Shown piece after piece: positions 25,632 to 35,211 of a stretch of DNA of 64,000 bases. The stretch is from assembly GCF_024802625.1 (NCBI RefSeq), contig NZ_CP103371.1, forward strand, positions 4,154,001-4,218,000, given 5' to 3'. Under the pieces are notes generated by a model. The model was given only the letters and a program-made list of their open reading frames with translations, was not told the DNA's origin and did not search any database. Made by a program: the position numbers and the translations under genes. How positions within the stretch are numbered: position 1 is the first letter of the stretch; the number at the start of each line of letters is the position of its first letter. This DNA comes from Massilia sp. H6. GTDB lineage: Bacteria; Pseudomonadota; Gammaproteobacteria; Burkholderiales; Burkholderiaceae_D.

Positions 25632-26447
25632 TCAGTGCTTGCGCTTTGCGCGAAAGACGGTGGTATCGAGATAAAAATCCTGGTCCTGGCCGGGCCACCA
25701 GCCCGGCACCCCGAGCACCGGCAAGGGCGTAAAGCCGGCGGTGCTCAGGCCCTCGCCCGCCAGCTGGGCGGCCACGTGGGCATCGAGCCAGGCGCGCTGG
25801 GCGTCGGGCGCGAGCGCGAAATAAGCGTCGTCCACGAACACCACCCGCGTATGCGCGGTGATCGCCTTGCGCGGCGCCACCAGCTTTTCCATCAGTGCGT
25901 GGCCAAACAGCCAGACCTGCGCGTCCGGCCCGAACATGGCGCGCTTGTTGAACAACGCCGCCAGCCAGTCGTGCGCGCGCAGCTCGTCCACCAACGCGCG
26001 CCCGCTACTGCCTGCGCGCACGACCAGCAGCGCGGCGTTCTCGTCGAAGATAGTAGCGGCATCGCGCGCCGGCCCGCGCGACTTGCCCACGCCGGCCTGC
26101 GCGATCTGCGCGGCCTGCAGGGCATTAAGCTGGCGCTTGACGAGCGGGAAGCTCTGCCACACCAGGCCATTGAAGAAATCGTGCAGGTTGGCGCGCGTGG
26201 GGACGCTGCCGGTAGCGCCGATGAATTCCTCGTAGGCGGTACCGTCGGGCAGCGCGGCCTGCGGCACGAAGCGCAGCAGCAGGCCGCCATCGTTGCGCAG
26301 GCCCAGCGCCGCCGCATTGCGGTTGAATGCGGCGATAAAGTCGTCGCCGGTCAGCGCCAGGCGCGCAAACGCGGGCCGCACCGATTCGTACCACGGGTGC
26401 GACCAGTCGATCTGCGCCAGCATCTGCTGGCTTACGCCATCTTCCAC
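25632..26447 (-). CDS. DUF3025 domain protein
   Basis: Protein of 271 aa; DUF3025 features include [29 protein letters not shown] and [21 protein letters not shown] near the end. Function is not known. Counting from the GTG at 26447 it overlaps the 3' end of pyrC by 16 nt; an ATG at 26423 is an alternative without overlap. It is probably translationally coupled to pyrC, and the Gfo/Idh gene follows 12 nt after its stop, so the three may be one transcript. Confidence 0.8.
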   Translation of the reverse strand: MEDGVSQQMLAQIDWSHPWYESVRPAFARLALTGDDFIAAFNRNAAALGLRNDGGLLLRFVPQAALPDGTAYEEFIGATGSVPTRANLHDFFNGLVWQSFPLVKRQLNALQAAQIAQAGVGKSRGPARDAATIFDENAALLVVRAGSSGRALVDELRAHDWLAALFNKRAMFGPDAQVWLFGHALMEKLVAPRKAITAHTRVVFVDDAYFALAPDAQRAWLDAHVAAQLAGEGLSTAGFTPLPVLGVPGWWPGQDQDFYLDTTVFRAKRKH

Positions 26448-27481
26448 TGGATGGTCTCGCCGGCGTTGAGCGGCACCAGCTGGTGCTCGCCGAACGGCAG
26501 GGTCTCGGGCAGGGTCCAGGCTTGGCGCTTGAGCGTGATCGTGCCTTCGTTGACCGGCAGATCATAGAACGCCGGGCCGTTCAGGCTGGCGAAGGCCTCG
26601 AGCTTGTCGAGCGCGCCGGCCTGGGCAAAAGCCTCGGTGTACAGCTCCATCGCGTGCAGCGCGGTATAGCAGCCGGCGCAGCCGCAGGCGGCGTACTTGG
26701 TGTGTACCGCGTGCGGCGCCGAATCGGTACCCAGGAAGAAGCGCTCGTCGCCGCTGGTGGCGGCGGTGACCAGCGCCAGGCGGTGTTCTTCGCGCTTGAG
26801 CACCGGCAGGCAGTAATAATGTGGACGGATGCCGCCCTTGAAGATCTCGTTGCGGTTGTACAGCAGGTGGTGGGCCGTGATGGTTGCCGCGATCGGGCCT
26901 TCGGCCTCGGCCACGTACTGCGCCGCTTCTTTGGTGGTGATGTGCTCGAACACGACCTTCAGCACCGGCATGTCGCGGCGCAGCGGGCGCATCACGCGCT
27001 CGATGAACACGGCTTCGCGGTCGAACAGGTCGATGTCGTGGTCGGTCACTTCGCCGTGCACCAGCAGCGGCATGCCGACTTCCTGCATGACCTCCAGCGC
27101 CTTGTAGCAGTTGCGCAAATCGGTCACGCCGGCGTCGGAATTGGTGGTGGCCCCGGCCGGGTACAGCTTGACCGCGTGGATGAAGCCGCTATCTTGCGCG
27201 CGGCGGATTTCGTCGGGGTCGGTATTGTTGGTCAGGTAGAGCGTCATCAGCGGCTCGAAGCGCATGCCCTCCGGCAGTGCCGCCAGGATGCGGTCGCGGT
27301 AGGCGGCGGCTTGCGCGGTGGTGGTGACCGGGGGTTTCAGGTTCGGCATCACGATCGCGCGCGCGAACTGGCGCGCGGTGTGCGGCAGGACGTCGGCCAG
27401 CACCGCGCCGTCGCGCAAGTGCAGGTGCCAGTCGTCGGGGCGGGTGATGGTGATGCTCTCTGGGGTCTCGATAGGGGACAT
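26432..27481 (-). CDS. pyrC: Dihydroorotase
   Basis: Class-II (E. coli PyrC-like) dihydroorotase of 349 aa that cyclises carbamoyl-aspartate to dihydroorotate in pyrimidine synthesis. Zinc ligands are visible in [10 protein letters not shown] (His 19 and 21), the carbamylated Lys in HAVKLYPAG, then [31 protein letters not shown] and LGTDSAPH with the catalytic Asp. Length and motifs are complete. It precedes DUF3025 and overlaps it. Confidence 0.96.
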   Translation of the reverse strand: MSPIETPESITITRPDDWHLHLRDGAVLADVLPHTARQFARAIVMPNLKPPVTTTAQAAAYRDRILAALPEGMRFEPLMTLYLTNNTDPDEIRRAQDSGFIHAVKLYPAGATTNSDAGVTDLRNCYKALEVMQEVGMPLLVHGEVTDHDIDLFDREAVFIERVMRPLRRDMPVLKVVFEHITTKEAAQYVAEAEGPIAATITAHHLLYNRNEIFKGGIRPHYYCLPVLKREEHRLALVTAATSGDERFFLGTDSAPHAVHTKYAACGCAGCYTALHAMELYTEAFAQAGALDKLEAFASLNGPAFYDLPVNEGTITLKRQAWTLPETLPFGEHQLVPLNAGETIQWKMA

Positions 27482-27576
27482 GGCGGCTCTCGGATTGGGC
27501 GATTACGAATCGCGACATTTTACCCGCAGCGCCGCCCGGGCAGCGCGCCTCCCATGCGATATCGCAGAGAGCTTGT

Positions 27577-28302
27577 CTAATGAATAATACGGGCCAGGAA
27601 TTCGCGTGCCCGTTGCGAGCGCGGGGCCTGGAAGAACGCGTCCCTGGGGCTGTCTTCGACAATGCTGCCGTGGTCCATGAACACGATGCGGTCGGCCACC
27701 TTGCGCGCAAAGCCCATTTCGTGGGTGACGACCATCATGGTCATGCCATCCTGCGCCAGCCCGACCATGACGTCCAGTACTTCGCCGATCATTTCCGGGT
27801 CGAGCGCGGAGGTAGGCTCGTCGAACAGCATCGCCACCGGATCCATCGCCAGCGCGCGCGCAATCGCGACGCGCTGCTGCTGGCCGCCCGAGAGCTGGTT
27901 CGGAAATTTGTCTTTCTGCGCCAGCAGGCCAACCCGGTCGAGGTATTTCAGGCCGCGCGCAAGCGCGTCGTCCTTGCTGCGGCCCAGTACCTTGACCTGG
28001 GCAAGCGTCAGGTTGTCGCGTACCGACAGGTGCGGAAACAGCGCGAAGTTCTGGAACACCATGCCGATGCGCGCGCGCAGCTGCGGCAGATTGGTCTTCG
28101 GGTGGCCGACCGCGATGCCGTCCACCCGCACACTGCCTTGCTGGAAGGGCTCGAGCCCGTTGACGGTCTTGATCAGGGTCGACTTGCCCGAGCCGGAGGG
28201 CCCGCACACCACCACCACGTCGCCGCGCGCGACCCGCGTGCTACATTCGCGCAGCACCTGGAAGCTGCCGTACCACTTGCTGACGTTCTCGATGTCGATC
28301 AT
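27577..28302 (-). CDS. Polar amino-acid ABC transporter ATP-binding protein
   Basis: ATPase of 241 aa of the GltL/AapP/HisP group. Walker A GPSGSGKST at 34-42, Q-loop VFQNFALFPHLSVRDNL, signature LSGGQQQRVAIARAL, Walker B VAMLFDEPTSALDPEM and switch His VVTHEMGFARKVADRI. It would power uptake of glutamate/aspartate or similar amino acids, but no permease or binding-protein gene is adjacent: pyrC is downstream and the divergent gene is a secondary transporter. It must work with membrane parts encoded elsewhere, or is a remnant. Confidence 0.9.
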   Translation of the reverse strand: MIDIENVSKWYGSFQVLRECSTRVARGDVVVVCGPSGSGKSTLIKTVNGLEPFQQGSVRVDGIAVGHPKTNLPQLRARIGMVFQNFALFPHLSVRDNLTLAQVKVLGRSKDDALARGLKYLDRVGLLAQKDKFPNQLSGGQQQRVAIARALAMDPVAMLFDEPTSALDPEMIGEVLDVMVGLAQDGMTMMVVTHEMGFARKVADRIVFMDHGSIVEDSPRDAFFQAPRSQRAREFLARIIH

Positions 28303-28391
28303 TCGGTGCCTATATTGACGCCCTCCTGCAGGTCGTTTCGACCAGGCTGGCGACGCTGTTGCATGTCCGGTTGCCTGTTACGTAAGCATGC

Positions 28392-28420
28392 TTGACAGCA
28401 TTTCCAGTGCCAAGGATACT
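28392..28420 (+). promoter_or_regulatory. Sigma70 promoter for the symporter gene
   Basis: Perfect TTGACA (28392-28397), 17-nt spacer and GATACT (28415-28420). It would give a leader of roughly 120 nt before the ATG at 28551. Confidence 0.6.
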
Positions 28421-28550
28421 TCGGAACTTGCCATATTCTACAGAACGACCTGGCCGTTTCTCCTGAGCGCCAGTGTGTCATCCCACTCAATCGACCAGCG
28501 ACAGCGCCATCGCCTGCCGCAGGTGTTGCACAGGTCCACAGGAAGCTTTT

Positions 28551-29813
28551 ATGAACAATCGAAATCGCCTGACTATCTACATCCTGATCGGCCTCGCACT
28601 CGGGATCGTCGTCGGCTACCTCGCCAATGCCAACCTTGCCGATCCGGCCGGGTTCTCCGATGCGATGTCGCTGGTAACGACGCTGTTCCTCCGCCTGATC
28701 AAGATGATCATCGCGCCGCTGGTCTTCGCCACCCTGGTGGTCGGTATTGCCAAGATGGGCGACGCTAAAGAAGTCGGCCGCATCGGCGTCAAGGCGCTGG
28801 GCTGGTTCGTGATCGCTTCGGTCATCTCGCTGTCGCTGGGCCTGATCCTGGTTAACCTGTTCCGCCCGGGTGACGCGATGGCGCTGTCCGGCGCGCTGCC
28901 GCCGGTCGGTGCCTCGTCGGGCATCGTCACCACCGGCCTGACGCTCAAGGAATTCATCACCCACCTGGTGCCGTCGTCGATCGTGGACGGCATGGCCCGC
29001 AACGAGATCTTGCAGATCGTCGTGTTCTCGCTGTTCTTCGGAACCGCCGCGGCCGCGGTGGGCGCGCGCGCCACGCCGCTGATCGATGCGGTCGATGGCG
29101 TCGCGCACGTCATGCTCAAGGTTACCGGCTATGTCATGAACTTCGCGCCGATCGCGGTGTTCGCGGCCGTTGCCGGCATCATCGCCAAGAGCGGCCTGGG
29201 TGTGCTGTCCACCTACGGCATCTTCATGGCCCAGTTCTACTTCGGCATCGGCCTGCTGTGGATCGTGCTGATCCTGATCGGCATGGCCTTCCTCGGCCCG
29301 CGCGTGCTGCGCCTGATCACCGAACTGCGCGAGCCGACCCTGCTGGCCTTTTCGACCGCTTCGTCGGAGGCGGCTTTCCCAAAGACCCTGGAAGGCCTGG
29401 AGCGCTTCGGCGTCAAGAACCGCCTGGCCGCCTTTGTGCTGCCGATCGGTTATTCGTTCAACCTTGACGGCTCGATGATGTACTGCACCTTCGCGGCCGT
29501 GTTCATCGCCCAGGCCTATGGCATCGAACTCGACCTGGCAACCCAGCTGACCATGATGCTGGTGCTGATGCTGACCTCGAAAGGCATGGCCGGCGTGCCG
29601 CGCGCTTCGCTGGTTGTCATTGCCGCCACCCTGGCCCAGTTCAACATTCCCGAAGCCGGCCTGCTGCTGTTGCTGGGCATCGACCACTTCCTGGACATGG
29701 CCCGCTCGGCGACCAACGTGATCGGCAACGGCATTGCCACCGCAGTGGTCGCCAAGTGGGAAGGCGAACTTGGAGAACCGGTCAAGGACGTCACCATTTC
29801 ACCGCTGCGCTGA
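28551..29813 (+). CDS. Dicarboxylate/amino acid:cation symporter
   Basis: DAACS-family inner-membrane carrier of 420 aa (GltP/DctA group). Signatures: LFLRLIKMIIAPLVFATLV in the early helices, the reentrant Ser-rich loop STASSEAAFPKTLEGLERFG, and the transport core LPIGYSFNLDGSMMYCTFAAVFIAQ and DHFLDMARSATNVIGNGIA. It would import glutamate, aspartate or C4-dicarboxylates with cations. GGAAGCTTTT before the ATG at 28551 provides the ribosome-binding site. Divergent from an amino-acid ABC ATPase, and followed by a good intrinsic terminator. Substrate (glutamate versus dicarboxylate) is not decided by sequence. Confidence 0.92.
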   Translation: MNNRNRLTIYILIGLALGIVVGYLANANLADPAGFSDAMSLVTTLFLRLIKMIIAPLVFATLVVGIAKMGDAKEVGRIGVKALGWFVIASVISLSLGLILVNLFRPGDAMALSGALPPVGASSGIVTTGLTLKEFITHLVPSSIVDGMARNEILQIVVFSLFFGTAAAAVGARATPLIDAVDGVAHVMLKVTGYVMNFAPIAVFAAVAGIIAKSGLGVLSTYGIFMAQFYFGIGLLWIVLILIGMAFLGPRVLRLITELREPTLLAFSTASSEAAFPKTLEGLERFGVKNRLAAFVLPIGYSFNLDGSMMYCTFAAVFIAQAYGIELDLATQLTMMLVLMLTSKGMAGVPRASLVVIAATLAQFNIPEAGLLLLLGIDHFLDMARSATNVIGNGIATAVVAKWEGELGEPVKDVTISPLR

Positions 29814-29832
29814 CGCGGCGAGCACGATACCG

Positions 29833-29862
29833 AAGGCCTTCCAGCGATGGGAGGCCTTTTTT
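29833..29862 (+). terminator. Intrinsic terminator after the symporter gene
   Basis: Stem AAGGCCT/AGGCCTT with a 12-nt loop and a run of six T, 19 nt past the stop codon. Confidence 0.75.
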
Positions 29863-29895
29863 ACAAGCACTCACAACGATAACCAGGAGCGAGAC

Positions 29896-31191
29896 ATGAA
29901 ACAGGCTTATGCGGCAGCACTGATGCTGGCAATGACGGGCGCGCACGGCGCCACCCAGACGGTCGACTGCGGCCGCCTGCTCGACGTGAAAAGCGGCGCC
30001 TGGCGCGAGCGCGTCAGCATCGTCGTCGAAAACGGCGTCATCAAGTCGGTCGGGCCAATGACCCAGGCAGTTGGCACCCCATCGGGGAATATCGACCTGT
30101 CGCGCCAGTCCTGCCTGCCCGGCCTGATCGACATGCACGTGCATCTGACCAGCGAAACGGCGCCGGCCATCGACGCCTACCGCGACCGCCTCACCGCCGA
30201 TGCTGCCGACCTGGCCTACCGCTCGGTGAAGTATGCCGAGCGCACCCTGATGGCCGGCTTCACCACCGTGCGCGACCTCGGTGCGCAAGATGGCCTGAAC
30301 GTGTCGCTCAAGCGCGCGATCGCGGCCGGCGCGGTGCCGGGGCCGCGCATGTTCACCGCCGGGAAATCGATCGCTACCACCGGCGGCCATGCCGACCCGA
30401 CCAACAACCTGTCGCACTTCCTGGGCGAGAAGATTGGCACTCCGGGCCCCGAACAAGGCGTGATCGACAGCCCGGAACAGGGCCGCCAGGCCGTGCGTGC
30501 GCGCTACAAGGAGGGCGCAGACCTGATCAAGATCACCGCCACCGGCGGGGTGCTGAGCCAGGCTGCCAACGGCCAGAACTCGCAGTACACCGAAGATGAG
30601 CTCAAGGCCATCGTCGATACCGCCAAGGACTACGGCTTTCGCGTGGCCGCCCACGCGCACGGCGCCGAAGGCATGAAGCGCGCGCTGCGCGCCGGCGTCG
30701 ATTCGATCGAGCACGGCACCCTGATGGACGACGAGACCATCGCCTTGTTCAAGAAGACCGGCCACTGGTACGTGCCGACCATTTCGGCTGGCCGCTACGT
30801 GGCCGACAAGGCAAAAATTCCCGATTACTATTCCGCGCTGGTGCGCCCGAAAGCGGCCGCCATCGGCCCGCAGCTGCAAGCCACCTTCGCCCGCGCCCAC
30901 AAGGCCGGCGTGAAGATCGCCTTCGGCACCGATGCCGGGGTGTTCCCGCACGGCGAGAATGCCAAGGAGTTCGGCTACATGGTCGAAGCGGGCATGTCGC
31001 CGCTGGAGTCGATCCGCTCGGCTACCTTGCACGCGGCCGCGCTGCTCGACCAGTCCAGGCGCCTCGGTTCGATCGAGCCTGGCTTCGCGGCCGACATCAT
31101 CGCCGTCGACGGCGATCCGCTGCGCGACGTGAAACTGCTCGAGCAGGTGAAGTTCGTGATGAAGGACGGCGTCGTCTACAAGCAGCCGTAA
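29896..31191 (+). CDS. Exported metal-dependent amidohydrolase
   Basis: Protein of 431 aa with a signal peptide (MKQAYAAALMLAMTGAHGA). Amidohydrolase-superfamily barrel: first metal site IDMHVHLTSE, TTVRDLGAQ, the Lys-containing ADLIKITATGGVL, then VAAHAHGAEGM, SIEHGTLMDDE and IAFGTDAGVF with the catalytic Asp. It belongs to the imidazolonepropionase/Xaa-Pro-dipeptidase-like group (Sgx9260-type), which cleaves acyl-proline or acyl-amino-acid bonds. The signal peptide suggests a periplasmic peptide or acyl-amino-acid hydrolase. GGAGC lies upstream of the ATG at 29896. Convergent with the ABC exporter gene. Confidence 0.87.
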   Translation: MKQAYAAALMLAMTGAHGATQTVDCGRLLDVKSGAWRERVSIVVENGVIKSVGPMTQAVGTPSGNIDLSRQSCLPGLIDMHVHLTSETAPAIDAYRDRLTADAADLAYRSVKYAERTLMAGFTTVRDLGAQDGLNVSLKRAIAAGAVPGPRMFTAGKSIATTGGHADPTNNLSHFLGEKIGTPGPEQGVIDSPEQGRQAVRARYKEGADLIKITATGGVLSQAANGQNSQYTEDELKAIVDTAKDYGFRVAAHAHGAEGMKRALRAGVDSIEHGTLMDDETIALFKKTGHWYVPTISAGRYVADKAKIPDYYSALVRPKAAAIGPQLQATFARAHKAGVKIAFGTDAGVFPHGENAKEFGYMVEAGMSPLESIRSATLHAAALLDQSRRLGSIEPGFAADIIAVDGDPLRDVKLLEQVKFVMKDGVVYKQP

Positions 31192-31203
31192 CCGGCACGG
31201 CGC

Positions 31204-33051
31204 CTACCCTTCCAGCTCCAGCGGCGGCGAGGCCAGCTCTTCATCGGGCCGCGCCAGCTGCCGTTCCCACATCTGCTGGTACAGCCCGCGCGCCGCGAGC
31301 AGGCTCTGGTGCGTGCCGCGCTCGACGATCTTGCCGTGATCGAGCACGATGATCTGCTGCGCGTCGGCGATGGTCGACAGGCGGTGCGCAATGACGAGCG
31401 TCGTGCGGTTTTTCGCGATCTCTTTGAGCTGCGCCTGGATTGCCTGCTCGGCCTTGGAATCGAGCGCCGACGTTGCCTCGTCGAAAATCAGGATCGCCGG
31501 GTTCTTGAGCAGGGTGCGCGCGATCGCCACGCGCTGTTTTTCGCCGCCCGACAGCTTCAGCCCGCGCTCGCCCACCATGGTCTGGTAGCCGTCCGGCAGG
31601 CTCTCGATGAAGTCGTGGATCGACGCCGCGCGCGCCGCCGCCACGATGTCGGCGTGCGAGGCGCCAGGTTTACCGTAGGCGATGTTGTATTCGATGCTGT
31701 CGTTGAACAGCACCGTATCTTGCGGCACGATGCCGATCGCCGCGCGCAGCGAGGCTTGCGTGACATTGCGCAGGTCTTGCCCATCGATGCGGATCGCGCC
31801 GCCGTTGACGTCGTAGAAACGAAACAGCAACCGTGACAGGGTCGACTTGCCCGAGCCGCTGTGGCCCACCACGGCGGTCGTGGTACCGGCCGCAATGGTA
31901 AAGTCGACGTCGAACAGGATCTGGCGCTTGGCTTCGTAGCTGAACTGCACATGCGAGAACTCGACCTGTGCCCCGCGTGCGTCGAGCGGCTGGGCGCCGG
32001 GGGTATCGGCCACTTCGCGGTTCTGATCGAGCAGCGAGAACAGGCGCTCCATGTCGGCCAGGCTTTGCTTGATCTCGCGGTAGATCACGCCCAGGAAATT
32101 CAGAGGAATGTACAGCTGGATCATGAAGGCGTTCACCAGCACCAGGTCGCCCAGGGTCATGGTGCCTGCGATTACGCCCTCGGTCGCGCGCCACAGGATC
32201 AGGGTGACGGCGGTGGCGATGATCACGGACTGGCCGGTGTTGAGCACCGACAGCGAAGTCTGCGAGCGCACGGCCGCATTCTCGAAGCTCTGCAGGCCCA
32301 CGTCGTAGCGCTTGGCTTCGTAGTCTTCGTTGCCGAAGTATTTGACGGTCTCGTAATTGATCAGCGAATCGATGGCCTTGGTGTTGGCTTTCGAATCGAG
32401 GTCGTTCATGGTGCGCCGGAAGTGGGTGCGCCATTCGGTGACGATCACCGTGAATGCGATATAGCTCACCAGCGCCACGGCCGTGATGATGGTGAACCAG
32501 ATATCGTAGTTCAGCACCAGGTAGCCCAGCACCAGCGTGATTTCCACCAGCGTCGGCAGCACGTTGAACAGCGAGTACGAAATCAGCGAATTCACGCCGC
32601 GCGTGCCGCGCTCGATATCGCGCGTCATGCCGCCGGTCTGGCGATTCAGGTGAAAGCGCAGCGACAGCGCGTGCAGGTGCCGAAACACCTGCAGAGCAAT
32701 GGTGCGCACGGCGCGCTGGGTCACGCGCGCAAACAAAAATTCGCGCAGTTCGGTAAACAGCGTGGTGGACAGCCGCAGCAGGCCGTAGGCAACCAGTGCG
32801 CCAAGCGGCAGCACCAGCAGCGCCTGCGGGTTGGCCGGGTCGATGGCAAGCTGGTCGATCAGCTGCTTGAGGACCAGCGGCACGCCGACATTGGCCAGCT
32901 TGGCGCCGACCAGCGCGGCAAGCGCCGCCATCACGCGCCATTTGTACACCCACAGGTAGGGGAACAGCGTGCGCAGCGTGGCCCAGTCGTTGCGGGCCAG
33001 GCCGGTCGAATCGGGGGGTAGGGGGACAGAACTGGCGGAGGAGCGTCGCAT
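31204..33051 (-). CDS. ATM1-type ABC exporter, fused permease and ATPase
   Basis: Half-transporter of 615 aa from the ATG at 33051 (an in-frame TTG at 33078 would add 9 residues). Six-helix type-I membrane domain with the family block LSLRFHLNRQTGGMTRDIERGTRG, then the ATPase with Walker A GHSGSGKSTLSRLLFRFYDV, GIVPQDTVLFNDSIEYNIAYG, signature LSGGEKQRVAIARTLLKNP and Walker B ILIFDEATSALDS. This group (HMT1/ATM1) exports glutathione-containing compounds or metal-thiol complexes. Divergent from the thioesterase gene across 62 bp. Substrate inferred from family only. Confidence 0.93.
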   Translation of the reverse strand: MRRSSASSVPLPPDSTGLARNDWATLRTLFPYLWVYKWRVMAALAALVGAKLANVGVPLVLKQLIDQLAIDPANPQALLVLPLGALVAYGLLRLSTTLFTELREFLFARVTQRAVRTIALQVFRHLHALSLRFHLNRQTGGMTRDIERGTRGVNSLISYSLFNVLPTLVEITLVLGYLVLNYDIWFTIITAVALVSYIAFTVIVTEWRTHFRRTMNDLDSKANTKAIDSLINYETVKYFGNEDYEAKRYDVGLQSFENAAVRSQTSLSVLNTGQSVIIATAVTLILWRATEGVIAGTMTLGDLVLVNAFMIQLYIPLNFLGVIYREIKQSLADMERLFSLLDQNREVADTPGAQPLDARGAQVEFSHVQFSYEAKRQILFDVDFTIAAGTTTAVVGHSGSGKSTLSRLLFRFYDVNGGAIRIDGQDLRNVTQASLRAAIGIVPQDTVLFNDSIEYNIAYGKPGASHADIVAAARAASIHDFIESLPDGYQTMVGERGLKLSGGEKQRVAIARTLLKNPAILIFDEATSALDSKAEQAIQAQLKEIAKNRTTLVIAHRLSTIADAQQIIVLDHGKIVERGTHQSLLAARGLYQQMWERQLARPDEELASPPLELEG

Positions 33052-33113
33052 GGCAGGGCTTCGGGATTTATGGTTCAATTCGTGACGATTGTAGCTTTTA
33101 CCGGAAAAACAAG

Positions 33114-33554
33114 ATGACCACGCCTCAAAACACCCCTGCCGTTCCGCATACCCGTCTGCCCGAAGGCAAGATGCCGGAACTGCGCGTGATGCCCGCGCCG
33201 TCCGATGCCAACGTCTACGGCGACGTGTTCGGCGGCTGGATCATGGCCCAGGTCGACGTCGCCGGCTCGCTGCCGGCCACCCGCCGCGCCAATGGCCGCG
33301 TGGCCACCATCGCGGTCAATTCCTTCCTGTTCAAGCAGCCCGTGTTCGTGGGCGACCTGCTGTCGTTCTATGCCAACATCGTCAAGGTCGGCAATACCTC
33401 CATCACCGTCTGCGTCGAAGTCTATGCCGAGCGCAACCGCCTGCAGTCCGATGTGGTGAAGGTCACCGAAGCGCAGCTGACCTATGTCGCCACCGGCCCG
33501 GACCGCAAGCCGCGCCAGCTGCCGCCGCTCGATTCGCTCATTTCGCGCGATTAA
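33114..33554 (+). CDS. Acyl-CoA thioesterase, YciA-like hotdog fold
   Basis: Protein of 146 aa; HotDog domain with MPAPSDANVYGDVFGGWIMAQVDVAGS, the catalytic-region block, then VNSFLFKQPVFVGDLLSFYA and TEAQLTYVAT. YciA-like enzymes hydrolyse short to long acyl-CoAs as hexamers in the cytoplasm. PhoD starts 5 nt after the stop, so the two may be co-transcribed. Physiological substrate unknown. Confidence 0.9.
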   Translation: MTTPQNTPAVPHTRLPEGKMPELRVMPAPSDANVYGDVFGGWIMAQVDVAGSLPATRRANGRVATIAVNSFLFKQPVFVGDLLSFYANIVKVGNTSITVCVEVYAERNRLQSDVVKVTEAQLTYVATGPDRKPRQLPPLDSLISRD

Positions 33555-33559
33555 GCCCG

Positions 33560-35137
33560 ATGCCGACGCGCCGCGACTTTCTGTTTGAAGGCGCGCGCCT
33601 GTCGGCCACGCTGGCGAGCCTTGGCCTGAGCGCCTGCGCCTCGTCCAGCAAGGGCCCCTACCCGTTCAGCCTCGGTGTCGCATCGGGCTCGCCGCTACCG
33701 GATTCGGTGATTTTATGGACGCGCATCTTGAGCGACCCTCTGAATGCCGCCGCGACGTCGCCGGTAGCCATGACGGTGCGCTGGGAAGTGGCGCACGACG
33801 AGGGCTTTGGCCGCGTGCTCGCCAAAGGGAGCGCGGCCGCGGTGCCGGAGCTGGCCCATAGCGTCCATGTCGACGTCAAGGGCCTGGCACCCGGGCGTCA
33901 GTACTGGTACCGTTTCATGCTCGGAGACGCGGTCAGCCCAATCGGGCGCACGCGCACCGCGCCGGCGCCCGACAGCATGCCCGGCCGGCTCAGGGTGGCT
34001 GTCGCATCTTGCCAGCACTGGGACTTCGGCAGCTATGCGGCGCACCGCCATATCGCCGCGGCCGCACCCGACCTGGTCGCCTTTTTGGGCGACTACATCT
34101 ACGAATGGGGGGCTTACCAGCTGCAGCACCCGTCGCGCGCGGTGCGCACCGACGAATCGTACACGCTGGAAGACTACCGCAAGCGTCATGCCCAGTACAA
34201 GAGCGATCCAGACCTGCAGGCGGCGCACCGCGCCGCGCCCTGGATCGTGACCTGGGACGACCACGAAGTGGCCAACGACTACGCCGGGCTGCGCGACGAG
34301 CGCCTGGCCGCCGACTTCGCACAGCGCCGGGCTGCGGCCTACCAGGCCTTCTACGAGCACATGCCGCTGCGCCTGCCGCATATCGGGCGCGACGGCTTCG
34401 GCGCGGTGCCGCTGTTCCAGCGCTACGACTGGGGACGGCTGGCGCGCTTGCACGTGCTCGACAACCGCCAGTACCGCTCGCCGCAGGCCTGCACCAAGTC
34501 GGCCACCCGCGGCGGCTCGAACGCCGTGTTCGCGCGTGCCTGCGAGGCGCTGCGCGACCCGCACCGCACCATGCTCGGCAGCGCGCAAGAGGCCTGGCTC
34601 GAAGCCGGGCTGGCAAATTCACGCGCGAAGTGGAACATCCTGGCGCAGCAGACCCTGATGGCGCAGTCGAGCAGCGTGCCGGTGCTCAAACCCGGCGACG
34701 GCCGCTTCTGGACCGATGGCTGGGACGGCTATCCGGCGGCGCGCCGGCGCCTGCTGGAGAGCATCCTCAGGCAGGGTGCCCACAATCCGCTGGTGCTGGG
34801 CGGTGACGTGCACACCTTCTATGCGGCCTCGCTGCGGCCGGATTTTTCCAGGCCGGTGACAAAGCAGAACCCGGAGATGGCGACCGAATTCGTGGGCACC
34901 TCGATCACCTCGGGTTCGCGCCCGCAAGAACGCACCCTGGCCCAGATGGAAAACAATCCGCACATGCTGTACGGGCGCAGCGACAAGCGCGGCTTCATGC
35001 TGCTCGAGGTCACGCCCAAAGCCACGGTAACGCGCTTTTTGGGGCTGGACGACGTGCGCGATGCGCAGTCGGGGGTGGACGAGCTGGCGGTGTTCAGGGT
35101 CGCTGACGGGGTGGTGGGGGCGCAGCGGATCGCCTAG
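33560..35137 (+). CDS. phoD: Alkaline phosphatase D / phospholipase-type phosphoesterase
   Basis: Protein of 525 aa beginning MPTRRDFLFEGARL, a twin-arginine signal with a Cys at LSAC that may be a lipidation site. PhoD features: PFSLGVASGSPLPDSVILWTR, an N-terminal Fn3-like region, then the metal site VAVASCQHWDFG, FLGDYIYEWG, TWDDHEVANDYAG, ILAQQTLMAQ and LVLGGDVHTFYA. Enzymes of this family are calcium/iron-dependent phosphodiesterases or monoesterases exported by Tat, often phosphate-starvation induced. No Pho box was sought in detail. The end is 74 bp from the convergent FadD stop. Confidence 0.9.
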   Translation: MPTRRDFLFEGARLSATLASLGLSACASSSKGPYPFSLGVASGSPLPDSVILWTRILSDPLNAAATSPVAMTVRWEVAHDEGFGRVLAKGSAAAVPELAHSVHVDVKGLAPGRQYWYRFMLGDAVSPIGRTRTAPAPDSMPGRLRVAVASCQHWDFGSYAAHRHIAAAAPDLVAFLGDYIYEWGAYQLQHPSRAVRTDESYTLEDYRKRHAQYKSDPDLQAAHRAAPWIVTWDDHEVANDYAGLRDERLAADFAQRRAAAYQAFYEHMPLRLPHIGRDGFGAVPLFQRYDWGRLARLHVLDNRQYRSPQACTKSATRGGSNAVFARACEALRDPHRTMLGSAQEAWLEAGLANSRAKWNILAQQTLMAQSSSVPVLKPGDGRFWTDGWDGYPAARRRLLESILRQGAHNPLVLGGDVHTFYAASLRPDFSRPVTKQNPEMATEFVGTSITSGSRPQERTLAQMENNPHMLYGRSDKRGFMLLEVTPKATVTRFLGLDDVRDAQSGVDELAVFRVADGVVGAQRIA

Positions 35138-35211
35138 CCCCCACCAGCACGAGGGCAGGTGTCAACATCCTGGCCGCGGCCGGGATGTTGGTCGACAGGC
35201 GCGGCGTCAGC

